This document shows, in pieces, positions 1 to 8,173 of a stretch of DNA of 64,000 bases. Made by a program: the position numbers and the translations under genes. The first letter of the stretch is position 1. The number at the start of each line of letters is the position of its first letter. This DNA comes from Paenibacillus glycanilyticus (lineage in GTDB: Bacteria; Bacillota; Bacilli; Paenibacillales; Paenibacillaceae): the NCBI RefSeq assembly GCF_023715145.1, contig NZ_JAMBNP010000003.1, positions 434,001 to 498,000 of the forward strand. Direction: 5' to 3'. The notes beneath the pieces were generated by a model that saw only the letters and a program-made list of their open reading frames with translations, was not told the origin of the DNA and made no database searches.

Positions 1-2
1 AT

Positions 3-131
3 GCGGCGGACGAAGCGGGCCTTACCTCGGGGTGGTTCCGGATTTGGATCTTTATGGTCCGTTATATTGCGCCAATCCTTGTCGTATTGGTACTGCTCTA
101 CTCGGCCGGCGCATTGGACTTTTTATTCTAG
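3..131 (+). CDS. C-terminal end of a membrane transporter, possibly sodium:neurotransmitter symporter family (partial)
   Basis: The third reading frame is open from the window edge to a TAG at 129-131. It encodes about 42 residues ending in one hydrophobic helix (WIFMVRYIAPILVVLVLLYS) with a short tail. A Trp/Arg-rich entry into a last helix with an R-Y-I-A-P turn resembles the end of bacterial NSS (SNF) sodium-dependent transporters, but a single helix is weak evidence. The gene starts outside the window. The open frame from base 1 in frame 1 encodes no recognisable protein and was not chosen. Confidence 0.45.
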   Translation, partial: AADEAGLTSGWFRIWIFMVRYIAPILVVLVLLYSAGALDFLF

Positions 132-176
132 AGGGCAGCCCGGCACGGCAGTTGACAGTGTATTTTCTCGTAAATT

Positions 177-186
177 TGTGTATGAT
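177..186 (+). promoter_or_regulatory. candidate extended -10 promoter for glnS
   Basis: A TGTG followed directly by TATGAT lies 36 bases before the chosen glnS start and fits an extended -10 element. A TTGACA at 152-157 is too far away (23 bases) to be a normal -35 partner. No T-box leader is visible between this site and the start codon. Confidence 0.3.
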
Positions 187-221
187 AGGAAGATAATTAT
201 TTACGGGAAAGGTTGGTCGCC

Positions 222-1895
222 GTGGAAAACACAGTGGAGAATAAGGTATCATCCTCTAACTTTATTAAGAACATCGTCGTCGAAGATTTGAAAGAAGGCC
301 ACGTGCAGGAAATCGTGACCCGCTTTCCGCCGGAGCCTAACGGATATTTGCACATCGGACACGCCAAGTCGATCTGTCTGAACTTCGAGCTTGCCGATGA
401 ATTCAAGGGACGGACAAATCTGCGTTTCGATGATACGAATCCGGTGAAGGAAGATACGGAATACGTGGAGTCGATCAAAGAGGATGTACGCTGGCTCGGA
501 TTTGACTGGGATGATCTTCGCTTTGCATCCGACTATTTCGAAGAGTTATATAACCGCGCCGTTCTGCTGATCCGCAAAGGAAAAGCCTACGTGTGCGACC
601 TGACTGCCGAACAAATCCGCGAGACTCGCGGCACGCTGACGCAACCGGGTCAAGACAGCCCGTACCGCAATCGCAGCGTCGAAGAGAATCTGGATCTGTT
701 CGCGAGAATGCGCGCAGGCGAGTTCAAGGACGGCGAGAAGGTGCTGCGCGCGAAGATTGACATGGCTTCGCCCAATATCAACTTCCGCGACCCTGTGCTG
801 TACCGGATTGCTCATGCCCATCATCACCGTACCGGCGATGCTTGGTGCATCTACCCGATGTACGACTATGCGCATCCGATCAGCGACGCGATTGAAGGCA
901 TTACGCATTCGATCTGCACGCTCGAATTCGCCGACCACCGTCCGCTCTACGACTGGACAATCGCCGAATGCGAGATGGTTGACGTACCGAAGCAATACGA
1001 ATTTGCCCGTCTGAACGTGACCAATACCGTGATGAGCAAGAGAAAGCTGAAGCTGCTTGTTGACGAAGGTGTCGTTACGGCATGGGACGATCCTCGCATG
1101 CCAACCATCAGCGGACTTCGCCGCAAAGGCTATACGGCAGAAGCGATCCGCGCGTTCTGCCGCGAGATTGGCGTAGCGAAAGCAAACAGCACGGTCGACG
1201 AGCGGATGCTGGAGCATTTTATACGGGAAGACCTGAAGCTGAAGGCGCTTCGCACGATGGCCGTTCTGCAGCCGCTGAAGGTTGTGATTACGAACTATCC
1301 GGAAGGCCAATCCGAGATGCTCGAAGCGGAGAACAACGCCGAGAACGAGGAAATGGGCACGCGCCAAATTCCGTTCTCCCGCGAGATCTATATTGAGCAA
1401 GACGATTTCATGGAGAACCCTCCGGCGAAATATTTCCGCCTGTTCCCCGGCAACGAAGTGCGCCTGAAGCATGCTTACTTCATTACATGCCAGGAAGTGA
1501 TCAAGGATGCGGACGGCAATGTGATCGAGCTGCGCTGCACGTATGATCCGGCAACGAAAAGCGGTTCGGGCTTTAACGCCCGCAAGGTAAAAGGCACGAT
1601 CCACTGGGTGGACGCTTCGCAAGCCGTGCCCGCAGACTTCCGTCTGTATGAGCCGCTTATTACGAATGAAGCCGAAGAGGAAGGCAAGCCGTTCCTCGAA
1701 TGCATCAATCCGAACAATGAACAAATTCTGAAAGGCTTCGTGGAGCCAAACATGAAGGGCGCGAAGGGCCATGACAAGTTCCAGTTCTTCCGTCACGGCT
1801 ACTTCAACGTGGATCCGAAGGATTCGTCGGAAGAGAAGCTGGTGTTCAACCGGATCGTCTCTCTGAAAAGCTCGTTTGATCCTTCGAAAGCATAA
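222..1895 (+). CDS. glnS: glutaminyl-tRNA synthetase
   Basis: Class I synthetase that charges tRNA-Gln with glutamine in the cytoplasm. Seen: the [15 protein letters not shown] signature with HIGH at residues 44-47, a KMSKS-type motif VMSKRK at about 270-275, then the C-terminal anticodon-binding barrels, for 557 residues, close to the usual GlnRS length. The GTG at 222 is chosen because AAAGG at 208-212 sits nine bases before it; the TTG at 213 abuts that site. The gene stands alone, with a terminator following. Most Firmicutes make Gln-tRNA indirectly with GatCAB, so a true GlnS is a lineage marker; Paenibacillaceae are among the groups that have it. GltX is excluded because the HIGH context and C-terminal half follow GlnS, not bacterial GluRS. 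Confidence 0.95.
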   Translation: MENTVENKVSSSNFIKNIVVEDLKEGHVQEIVTRFPPEPNGYLHIGHAKSICLNFELADEFKGRTNLRFDDTNPVKEDTEYVESIKEDVRWLGFDWDDLRFASDYFEELYNRAVLLIRKGKAYVCDLTAEQIRETRGTLTQPGQDSPYRNRSVEENLDLFARMRAGEFKDGEKVLRAKIDMASPNINFRDPVLYRIAHAHHHRTGDAWCIYPMYDYAHPISDAIEGITHSICTLEFADHRPLYDWTIAECEMVDVPKQYEFARLNVTNTVMSKRKLKLLVDEGVVTAWDDPRMPTISGLRRKGYTAEAIRAFCREIGVAKANSTVDERMLEHFIREDLKLKALRTMAVLQPLKVVITNYPEGQSEMLEAENNAENEEMGTRQIPFSREIYIEQDDFMENPPAKYFRLFPGNEVRLKHAYFITCQEVIKDADGNVIELRCTYDPATKSGSGFNARKVKGTIHWVDASQAVPADFRLYEPLITNEAEEEGKPFLECINPNNEQILKGFVEPNMKGAKGHDKFQFFRHGYFNVDPKDSSEEKLVFNRIVSLKSSFDPSKA

Positions 1896-1910
1896 TAGAT
1901 ACACTGACGC

Positions 1911-1946
1911 AACCGGGCTGTCCCTAGAGGATGGTCCGGTTTTTTA
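1911..1946 (+). terminator. rho-independent terminator after glnS
   Basis: An AACCGGGCTGTCC arm pairs, with G-U pairs, to GGATGGTCCGGTT and is followed by a T tract. Confidence 0.8.
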
Positions 1947-2111
1947 TGCATCTTATAGGACATGGAAAAAAGAAGGGAATTGTAGAATGATCTCGAAATT
2001 CTATGTTAACCAGCTTTCAGGCTGCCATAGGGGAAGTCATAAGCAAAAACGGCCTGTAATAGGCTAAATGGAGCGAAGAAGCAGCCAATAGATAATATAG
2101 GGAGGAATAAC

Positions 2112-2519
2112 ATGGATACGCATTATCGTGCGGGATTCTGGAGGCGTTTTGGCGCCGCGATATTGGATGGACTTATTATAGGCATTCCGCTTGCCATCAT
2201 TTCTTTGATTTTGTTCGGCAAAGGAGACAGCCTGTTTACGAACATCGTCTCCTTCCTGTATTCCTTGCTCATTCCGATCGTGTGGAACGGTTATACGATA
2301 GGGAAGAAGATATGCGGAATCAGGATCAAACGGGTCGACGGCATGCCAATTGGCATCGGCACCATGCTGCTTCGCCAATTAGTAGGCGGCTTAATCTATG
2401 GATTTTCCTTCGGCATAGCGCTGATCGTCAGCGCGTTTATGGTTGGTTTGAGAGAAGACAAACGGGCCATTCACGATTTTATCGCGGGAACGTTTGTCGA
2501 GCATGACGACAGTCAATAA
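2112..2519 (+). CDS. RDD family membrane protein
   Basis: A 135-residue integral membrane protein of the RDD family. The N-terminal pattern is [16 protein letters not shown], with the Arg and Asp residues that name the family, followed by three to four hydrophobic segments and a central GKKICGIRI stretch typical of RDD proteins. Some relatives act in ion exchange or surface protein handling, but no substrate can be read from this sequence. AGGGAGG precedes the ATG at a good distance. It is monocistronic, between the glnS and its own terminators. The approximately 165 bases before it show no other gene. Confidence 0.75.
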   Translation: MDTHYRAGFWRRFGAAILDGLIIGIPLAIISLILFGKGDSLFTNIVSFLYSLLIPIVWNGYTIGKKICGIRIKRVDGMPIGIGTMLLRQLVGGLIYGFSFGIALIVSAFMVGLREDKRAIHDFIAGTFVEHDDSQ

Positions 2520-2536
2520 CGAAAAGGGTGAACGGC

Positions 2537-2577
2537 ACAAGCCAAGCCTCCTCTCGGGGGCTTGGCTTGTTTTTATT
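2537..2577 (+). terminator. rho-independent terminator after RDD gene
   Basis: Perfect 12-bp stem ACAAGCCAAGCC / GGCTTGGCTTGT with a short C/T/G loop, followed by TTTTATTT. Confidence 0.9.
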
Positions 2578-2668
2578 TCGGCATGGTAAAATTATTTACG
2601 CGTGCGCAAATTTAATGCTCGCTGTACAATCAAATAAAAGGATACAAAGGCTAAGGAGAGAACTATTT

Positions 2669-3169
2669 ATGAACAATGATTTTACGATCCGGGATGCCGG
2701 ACTTGATGATCTGCCCCGCATCGTTGAAATATACAATTCGACTATCGCTTCCCGCGAGGTAACGGCTGATCTGGAGCCCGTATCGGTGGAGAGCAGAGTG
2801 CGTTGGTATAACGAGCATTCGCCGGATTTTCGCCCGTTGTGGGTGCTTGAGGATAAGGGGACGATCATTGCCTGGCTGAGCTTCCAGTCGTTTTATGGAC
2901 GCCCGGCGTATAATGCGACTGCTGAGATCAGTATTTATATCGATCAAGAACGCCGCGCGCGCGGAATCGGTTCGTTCCTGATCCAGAAGGCGCTGGAGGC
3001 AAGCCCTGGGCTTGGCCTTCGTACGCTGCTCGGATTTGTGTTTGGCCATAATGGACCAAGCCTTGGACTGCTCCGGAAGTTCGGCTTTGAAGAATGGGCG
3101 AATCTGCCGAAGGTTGCCGAGCTTGACGGCGTGGAACGGGATTTGATTATTGTGGGCCGCAAGGTATAG
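2669..3169 (+). CDS. GNAT family N-acetyltransferase (phosphinothricin acetyltransferase-like)
   Basis: A 166-residue GNAT enzyme expected to transfer acetyl from acetyl-CoA to an amine. The order of elements is [17 protein letters not shown] at the start, the S-x-F-Y-G-R-P-A-Y stretch and E-I-S-I-Y-I strand, then the acetyl-CoA loop RRARGIG at about residues 90-96, and [11 protein letters not shown] near the end. This arrangement is that of the PAT/YwnH group (phosphinothricin, methionine sulfoximine or sulfone). The true substrate is unknown. The ATG at 2669 follows AAGGAGAG by a proper gap; the frame is open further upstream but has no ribosome site there. Monocistronic. Confidence 0.8.
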   Translation: MNNDFTIRDAGLDDLPRIVEIYNSTIASREVTADLEPVSVESRVRWYNEHSPDFRPLWVLEDKGTIIAWLSFQSFYGRPAYNATAEISIYIDQERRARGIGSFLIQKALEASPGLGLRTLLGFVFGHNGPSLGLLRKFGFEEWANLPKVAELDGVERDLIIVGRKV

Positions 3170-3247
3170 AGTCCCGCCGGTGGTGCTATGCTCTAAAATG
3201 ATTTATTCTGGAAACAATAGGATGATACAGACAGGGGAGAATGAGCA

Positions 3248-4312
3248 TTGAGTAAGTTTTGGAGTCCGCTTACGGCTTCTTTAGTTCCTTATGTACCTGG
3301 GGAGCAGCCGAAGGACAAAAAATATATTAAGCTGAACACCAACGAAAATCCGTACCCGCCTTCCCCGAAGGTGCTGGAGGCGATCCGGTCGGTAACCAAT
3401 GATGATTTGAGGCTTTATCCCGATCCTACCTGTGATGCGCTTGTACGGAAGATCGCCGGTTATTTCGACGTTGCTCCGAATCAAGTGTTTGTAGGGAACG
3501 GCTCTGACGAAGTGCTTGCTTTCGCTTTTGCGGCGTTCTTCAATCCGGCCAAACCGGTAGCCTTCGCAGACATTACATACAGCTTCTATAAAGTGTATGC
3601 GGAATTCTACCAGCTGAAGGCGGACATTATTCCGCTGGACGAGCAGTTCAAGCTGCCGCTCGGCGAATTCAGCCGCCGCGATTCCGGAGGCATTGTTATT
3701 CCGAATCCAAACGCGCCTACGGCGATGCTGATCTCCCTGGACGATATCCGGACCTTGCTCGTTCAAAACCCGGATAAGGTTGTCCTGATCGATGAGGCGT
3801 ATATTGATTTTGACGGCGAATCGGCCGCGAAGCTGGTGAAGGAATATCCAAATCTGCTTGTCGTGCAGACGCTCTCGAAGTCGCGCTCTCTGGCGGGACT
3901 GCGGGTTGGCTGGGCGCTTGGCAGCGAAGAGCTGATCGACGGGCTTAACCGCGTCAAAAACTCCTTCAATTCCTACACGCTTGACCGTCTCGCCCTGGCG
4001 GGTGCGGTTGCCGCGTTTGAGGACGAGGCGTATTTCCTGGAAACAACCGCAAAGGTCATCGCGACCCGCGAAGCCGTGACGAAGGAATTGCAAGAGCTGG
4101 GCTTTATCGTAACGGATTCCGCAGCCAACTTTGTGTTCATCTCCCATCCGGAGCATGCCGCAGAGCAGTTATTCCAGCAGCTTCGCGACAGCGGGGTGCT
4201 CGTCCGGTACTTCAAGCAGCCGCGCATTGATCAATATTTGCGCGTGACCGTCGGCACGGATGAAGAAATGGCCGCGTTAACCCGGGCTCTGAAGGAGATC
4301 ATTAAGCGATAA
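3248..4312 (+). CDS. hisC: histidinol-phosphate aminotransferase
   Basis: PLP enzyme of fold type I that converts imidazole-acetol phosphate and glutamate to histidinol phosphate in histidine synthesis; Bacillus relatives also serve in Tyr/Phe synthesis. Seen: KLNTNENPYPPSP near the N-terminus, FVGNGSDEVL, the LIDEAYIDF strand with the PLP-ring aspartate, the Schiff-base lysine in LSKSRSLAGLR (K211), and the C-terminal R-V-T-V-G-T. It has 354 residues, typical of HisC. The TTG start follows GGGGAG by seven bases. It is not in a his operon here; its stop overlaps the ATG of the next small membrane gene by one base, so the two are probably co-transcribed. Confidence 0.9.
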   Translation: MSKFWSPLTASLVPYVPGEQPKDKKYIKLNTNENPYPPSPKVLEAIRSVTNDDLRLYPDPTCDALVRKIAGYFDVAPNQVFVGNGSDEVLAFAFAAFFNPAKPVAFADITYSFYKVYAEFYQLKADIIPLDEQFKLPLGEFSRRDSGGIVIPNPNAPTAMLISLDDIRTLLVQNPDKVVLIDEAYIDFDGESAAKLVKEYPNLLVVQTLSKSRSLAGLRVGWALGSEELIDGLNRVKNSFNSYTLDRLALAGAVAAFEDEAYFLETTAKVIATREAVTKELQELGFIVTDSAANFVFISHPEHAAEQLFQQLRDSGVLVRYFKQPRIDQYLRVTVGTDEEMAALTRALKEIIKR

Positions 4313-4734
4313 TGAAGCCGTCCGCAAGACCAGGCTACAGCCGGGCTGCATTTTTCGTTGTGCTCGCAAGCGTTATTTACGCGGTAATCGGGAATACTTT
4401 TTTTCAACTGGCCTATCGCTATAGTGCCGCTATAGATGAGGCGTACATCGTTTTTGCAATAACATCGGCAGTATACGCGTTGCCCGTTATGTTGTGGTTC
4501 CGACGAAAATATTGGTATTTTGCTTTGTTTATCCCTGTTATTTGGGTGCCAATGCTGCTGATTACCGGTTATCTGATGGGGATTGTTTTTCCGCTTCCGA
4601 AGGATGATTATGGCGCTGGCATGCTGCTCTTGTTCATACACGGTTTGAATTTGGCAGCGGTAATTATTGGCATAGCGCTTGGATTAACCGTGAACGCGGC
4701 GTTTGCGGCTTGGAGGAAATTCAGCAGGGAGTAG
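4312..4734 (+). CDS. small integral membrane protein of unknown function
   Basis: A 140-residue protein with four clear hydrophobic segments (about residues 12-34, 45-60, 68-88 and 104-128) and a short positive C-terminus. No family motif is recognised. The ATG overlaps the hisC stop codon by one base, which argues that it is translated, coupled to hisC. Function unknown; it could be a lineage-specific membrane protein with no link to histidine. Confidence 0.6.
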   Translation: MKPSARPGYSRAAFFVVLASVIYAVIGNTFFQLAYRYSAAIDEAYIVFAITSAVYALPVMLWFRRKYWYFALFIPVIWVPMLLITGYLMGIVFPLPKDDYGAGMLLLFIHGLNLAAVIIGIALGLTVNAAFAAWRKFSRE

Positions 4735-4765
4735 CTAAAACGGCTGACCTAGAGCATTTTTCGCC

Positions 4766-4810
4766 CAATAGAATTTAGGCTCCGCAACGCGAAGTTAATA
4801 AATTCTATTG
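4766..4810 (+). terminator. inverted repeat after hisC unit, possible weak terminator
   Basis: CAATAGAATTTA and TAAATTCTATTG form a perfect 12-bp stem around a 21-base loop. A second small hairpin (AGGCT/AGCCT, 4822-4835) and T-rich sequence follow, before a TATAAT at 4862-4867 that is the likely -10 of the RNase J gene. Confidence 0.45.
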
Positions 4811-4948
4811 CGGTTATAAAAAGGCTGAACAGCCTATTTCCATTTTGTTATTTTTTCGTGCTATAATGGTGGCAAGTGACTGGTTCGGATTTTTTTGAGT
4901 TTGAAGTATAACAATCGTCGTCAGTCTTATAAAATAGGAGGATTATTT

Positions 4949-6628
4949 TTGAATAACCATAAAACAGATAAGAAACTAACCATTTTTGCCTTGGGCGGCG
5001 TAGGCGAAATTGGCAAAAATATGTACGCGGTACAATACGCGAACGATATTATTGTAATTGATTGCGGTTCCAAATTCCCGGACGAGGAGCTTCTTGGCAT
5101 CGACATTATCGTGCCGGACATTACGTACCTCATCGAGAATAAGGACAAGGTTAGAGCATTGCTCATCACGCACGGCCATGAAGACCACATTGGCGGCCTG
5201 CCGTATATTCTGAAGCAGCTGAGCATGCCGGTCTATGCAAGCCGGCTCACGATGGGATTGATCGAAGGGAAGCTGAAGGAAGCGGGACTGCTCGGATCGA
5301 CGGAGCGTCATCTAATTCATTCGGATTCCGAGATCAAGCTGGGTACGATGAAGGCGTCGTTCTTCAAGACGAACCACAGTATTCCGGATTCCCTCGGCGT
5401 CGTGCTGGATACACCGGAAGGCGTTGTTGTCCATACGGGTGACTTCAAGTTCGACCAAACACCGGTAGGCGACTATCATGCGGATATTCACCGGATGGCC
5501 GAGATTGGGAAGAAGGGCGTACTCGCTTTGCTGTCGGAGAGCACGAACGCTGAACGTCCAGGCTTTACGCCATCGGAACGGATCGTTGGAGCGAACTTTA
5601 TCGATGCTTTCCGCAAGGCTGAGCGCCGTGTTATCGTCTCCACCTTCGCCTCGAACGTGCACCGTCTGCAGCAGGTAGTTGACGCAGCGGCAGCATCGGG
5701 ACGGAAGCTGGCGATAATCGGACGCAGCATGGTCAACATGATTACCATTGCTTCGGAGCTTGGGTATCTTGATATTCCGGACGGTATGCTGATTGAGACA
5801 AACGAAGTGAACCGTTATGCGGATAATCAAGTCGTTATTCTTTGTACAGGCAGCCAGGGCGAGCCGATGTCCGCGCTTACGCGGATGGCCCGCTCGAATC
5901 ACCGCCAGGTAGAGATTCTGGAAGGCGATACGGTTATTATCTCGGCAACACCGATTCCGGGTAATGAACGCAGCATCGGACGTACGGTAGACGAGCTGTT
6001 CCGTCTCGGAGCGAATGTCATCTATGGCTCCGGCACACAGACGGGCATGCACGTATCTGGCCACGGCAGCCAGGAAGAGCTGAAGTTAATGCTTCAATTG
6101 ATGGCACCGAAGTATTTCATCCCGATTCACGGGGAATACCGTATGCAGCTCCATCACAAGAAGCTGGCGGAAGCAGTTGGCGTACAGCAAGGTCATACCT
6201 TTATCGTCGACAACGGCGAGATTGTAGAAATCGTAAACGGCGATGCACGCAAATCCGGCAAGGTGCCGGCAGGCAATACGTATATCGACGGTCTTGGCAT
6301 CGGCGATGTCGGCAATATCGTGCTTCGGGACCGCAAGCATTTATCTCAGGATGGCATTCTGGTCGTTGTTGTAACGATCAGCAAGCAGGACAAGACGATC
6401 AAATCGGGACCGGATATTATCTCCCGCGGTTTCGTCTATGTACGCGAGTCGGAAGGATTGCTTGAGGAAGCAGGCAGAATTGTGACAAGAACGATTACGA
6501 AATCCATCAGCGATAACGTAAACCAATGGACAACACTAAAATCAAACGTGAAAGACGCGCTCGGACGATTCTTATATGAACAAACGAAAAGAAAGCCGAT
6601 GATCCTTCCTATCATCATGGAAGTGTAA
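4949..6628 (+). CDS. rnjA: ribonuclease J (RNase J1 type)
   Basis: Metallo-beta-lactamase/beta-CASP ribonuclease that acts on mRNA turnover and rRNA maturation as both a 5'-3' exonuclease and an endonuclease. The zinc motif HGHEDH is at residues 75-80, followed by TNHSIPDS, HTGDFKFD, SGHGSQEE and HGEYR, and the C-terminus ends ...PMILPIIMEV as in Bacillus RNase J1. Length 559 residues matches J1 (about 555). The TTG at 4949 is chosen because AGGAGG at 4936-4941 precedes it by seven bases; an in-frame opening 54 bases upstream has no such site. J1 rather than J2 is inferred from the length and C-terminus only. Confidence 0.92.
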   Translation: MNNHKTDKKLTIFALGGVGEIGKNMYAVQYANDIIVIDCGSKFPDEELLGIDIIVPDITYLIENKDKVRALLITHGHEDHIGGLPYILKQLSMPVYASRLTMGLIEGKLKEAGLLGSTERHLIHSDSEIKLGTMKASFFKTNHSIPDSLGVVLDTPEGVVVHTGDFKFDQTPVGDYHADIHRMAEIGKKGVLALLSESTNAERPGFTPSERIVGANFIDAFRKAERRVIVSTFASNVHRLQQVVDAAAASGRKLAIIGRSMVNMITIASELGYLDIPDGMLIETNEVNRYADNQVVILCTGSQGEPMSALTRMARSNHRQVEILEGDTVIISATPIPGNERSIGRTVDELFRLGANVIYGSGTQTGMHVSGHGSQEELKLMLQLMAPKYFIPIHGEYRMQLHHKKLAEAVGVQQGHTFIVDNGEIVEIVNGDARKSGKVPAGNTYIDGLGIGDVGNIVLRDRKHLSQDGILVVVVTISKQDKTIKSGPDIISRGFVYVRESEGLLEEAGRIVTRTITKSISDNVNQWTTLKSNVKDALGRFLYEQTKRKPMILPIIMEV

Positions 6629-6680
6629 TCGGCGCCTAACCAGTCCACTTCTTTTTGTTTAGTGAGCCGATATATACACA

Positions 6681-6724
6681 AAGGGGCTGTCCCATTAGCT
6701 TAAGCAGCTAAGGGACAGCCCCTT
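6681..6724 (+). terminator. strong hairpin after rnjA
   Basis: AAGGGGCTGTCCC pairs perfectly with GGGACAGCCCCTT, with a nested TTAGCT/AGCTAA stem. The T run after it is poor. It lies between genes that converge (rnjA on +, SMR pair on -) and may serve both. Confidence 0.75.
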
Positions 6725-6776
6725 GTTGCGTTCTTTGGCGTATACGTCTGCTCCTCTGTGGGGCAGACGTTTGCGT

Positions 6777-7091
6777 TTAAGCAACAAGCTTAAGACCAAC
6801 GACAGCTCCGATGATGAGAGTAATGAAGAATATCCGCAGCATGTTTTTCGGCTCGCCATACAGCGCCATGCCAAGGACGGCTCCGCCAGTAGCGCCGATG
6901 CCCGTCCAGATCGCGTACGCGATACTCATTTCTAGAGTTTGCATCGCGTAGGAGAGGCAGACGAAGCTCATGCCAAACCCGATCAGCAGGAGGGAGACGT
7001 TCTTCGCGCTCCGCTTCTCATTCACCTTGTTCATCATCACGACGCCCAGCATTTCGAATAAGCCCGCGCAGATCAGAGATAACCAGCTCAT
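6777..7091 (-). CDS. ykkD: SMR family guanidinium exporter subunit, YkkD/GdnD type
   Basis: A 104-residue, four-helix small multidrug resistance protein. The membrane glutamate is E13 in [14 protein letters not shown], and the signature [13 protein letters not shown] is present; it follows Bacillus YkkD closely in length and sequence. SMR proteins of this subtype work as antiparallel hetero-pairs that exchange guanidinium for protons. Its start overlaps the stop of the upstream partner by four bases (ATGA), so the two are translationally coupled and made together. The upstream guanidine-I riboswitch supports guanidinium rather than general drug export. Confidence 0.88.
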   Translation of the reverse strand: MSWLSLICAGLFEMLGVVMMNKVNEKRSAKNVSLLLIGFGMSFVCLSYAMQTLEMSIAYAIWTGIGATGGAVLGMALYGEPKNMLRIFFITLIIGAVVGLKLVA

Positions 7092-7444
7092 TTGGAGGAT
7101 GCTCCTTTCTTCTCTCCGGCGCTCGCGTGCTCCGGAGTAATGAGTTTAAGGCCAATAATGCCGATTAAGAGGAGAACGATAAATAACAGCTTAGCCATAT
7201 GAAGCGGATGCCCGAAAAAGACAGATTCCGAAATCACGGTGCCGGTTGTGCCGAGACCTACAAATACGGCATATACGGTGCCGACGGGAAGCTCGCCGCT
7301 TGCTTTAATAAGCAGGGCAAAGCTGAGCAGGATGGCCATAAAAGTGCCCGCCCAGCTCCAGACATCGTCCGCGTGCTTGAGGCCCGTGACCCACAGTACT
7401 TCGAATACCGCGGCAACATAAACTTGAAGCCATTGCTTTTTCAT
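7088..7444 (-). CDS. ykkC: SMR family guanidinium exporter subunit, YkkC/GdnC type
   Basis: A 118-residue, four-helix SMR protein; the key glutamate is E15 in [16 protein letters not shown] and the conserved loop is [17 protein letters not shown]. It carries a polar 15-residue C-terminal tail, as Bacillus YkkC does. It is the first gene of the pair, with AAGGGGG before its ATG, and is preceded by a leader that holds a guanidine-I riboswitch and a terminator, so the operon should be off until guanidinium binds. Plasma membrane, proton-coupled guanidinium export with its partner (inference from family and riboswitch). Confidence 0.9.
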   Translation of the reverse strand: MKKQWLQVYVAAVFEVLWVTGLKHADDVWSWAGTFMAILLSFALLIKASGELPVGTVYAVFVGLGTTGTVISESVFFGHPLHMAKLLFIVLLLIGIIGLKLITPEHASAGEKKGASSK

Positions 7445-7486
7445 GAAATATATTCCCCCTTACATGAGATGTCAGATTAAAAATAG

Positions 7487-7536
7487 ACAAAATAAAACCC
7501 GGGAGTACACTGCTGGCGCAGGCGACTCCCAGGTTT
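7487..7536 (-). terminator. riboswitch-controlled terminator before ykkC
   Basis: On the minus strand AAACCTGGGAGT pairs with ACTCCCGGGTTT and is followed by TTTTATTTT. The 5' arm overlaps the 3' end of the aptamer, so ligand binding and termination exclude one another. Confidence 0.88.
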
Positions 7537-7618
7537 TTATCCTTCCGTGATCACAGCTATCGCTGTGAGTTTTCCCTCGGACCAGTCCCAAGCACGAATG
7601 CCTGGCGGAACCCTAGAA
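7525..7618 (-). ncRNA. guanidine-I (ykkC) riboswitch aptamer
   Basis: On the minus strand the leader reads CTAGGGTTCC, then GGTCCGAGGGA, then ACGGAAGGATAAAAACC followed by TGGGAG, which are the conserved blocks of the ykkC/guanidine-I class in the right order and spacing. It lies between a good promoter and the SMR pair, with an overlapping terminator, so it is an ON switch for guanidinium. Confidence 0.92.
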
Positions 7619-7632
7619 AACCACTAACCTGT

Positions 7633-7660
7633 ATTATACACATATCCCCCCGAAGATCAA
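7633..7660 (-). promoter_or_regulatory. promoter of the ykkC leader
   Basis: TTGATC (7655-7660) and TATAAT (7633-7638), read on the minus strand, are separated by 16 bases and sit 15-20 bases before the riboswitch. Confidence 0.75.
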
Positions 7661-7675
7661 GGCTTTAGACAGGAA

Positions 7676-7731
7676 CAAAAAATGGCGCATCCGGACAGAA
7701 GGCGGGATTGCCCTCGCGTCCAGACTGCGCC
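7676..7731 (-). terminator. rho-independent terminator after the small gene at 7770
   Basis: On the minus strand GGCGCA and CTGGAC arms pair with GTCCGG and TGCGCC around a long loop, followed by ATTTTTTG. Confidence 0.75.
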
Positions 7732-7769
7732 CAACAAGAAACTGCGGATTGCGGCTGAATCAAAGCTAA

Positions 7770-7979
7770 TCAGGAGTGCTCGGCGTCGAATGCAGCCGCA
7801 AGCTCCTTGGCGCGTTCCTCATCCTTACTGCGTACATGAAGACGTTTCAAGGAGCTGCCTTCCAGGGTGATCTTTGATTTCAACCCGTTTTCTTTGAAAT
7901 GTGCCTGAAGCCTGTCGATTTCATCTGCCCTGGAGCCGCCTTCGGTTCGGAAGGGGACCCACCGGTTCCACCACGCCAT
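7770..7979 (-). CDS. small conserved-looking hypothetical protein
   Basis: A 69-residue protein, MAWWNRWVPFRTE..., with a basic/aromatic start and a soluble alpha/beta-like remainder. The minus strand has AGGAGG at 7990-7995, ten bases before the ATG (an in-frame TTG lies four bases from it), and a terminator follows the stop, so it looks like a real single-gene unit. No family is recognised. The length and mixed charge suggest a small soluble protein; function unknown. Confidence 0.6.
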   Translation of the reverse strand: MAWWNRWVPFRTEGGSRADEIDRLQAHFKENGLKSKITLEGSSLKRLHVRSKDEERAKELAAAFDAEHS

Positions 7980-8097
7980 TTCCAACACACCTCCTCGCCT
8001 GCTGATTCGCCATTCCGTACATATGTATTCGCGCCTCTCCCGTCATCATGACAGGTTTGTGAAGAACGGCCCGCTAATAATTCTAAAGCGGCTTTCA

Positions 8098-8127
8098 TTG
8101 TTCAGGGGAGACAATCAATGGTAAAAT
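8098..8127 (+). promoter_or_regulatory. candidate promoter for the aldo/keto reductase
   Basis: TTGTTC (8098-8103) and TAAAAT (8122-8127) are 18 bases apart, about 45 bases before the start codon. Confidence 0.4.
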
Positions 8128-8173
8128 GGTGTAGCTGAGAGGCAGCATTGTAGAATGAGGGAGGAGAAAAGTT

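Noticed and set aside
152..186. T-box or other leader RNA before glnS
   Set aside because: The leader is only about 35-70 bases and lacks a specifier loop or T-box sequence.
1..291. A frame-1 opening reading from the window start
   Set aside because: It overlaps the glnS start and has no protein-like features; frame 3 gives a plausible membrane helix and stop.
546..1904. A 452-codon antisense frame over glnS
   Set aside because: Fully covered by glnS, whose catalytic motifs are intact; no ribosome site.
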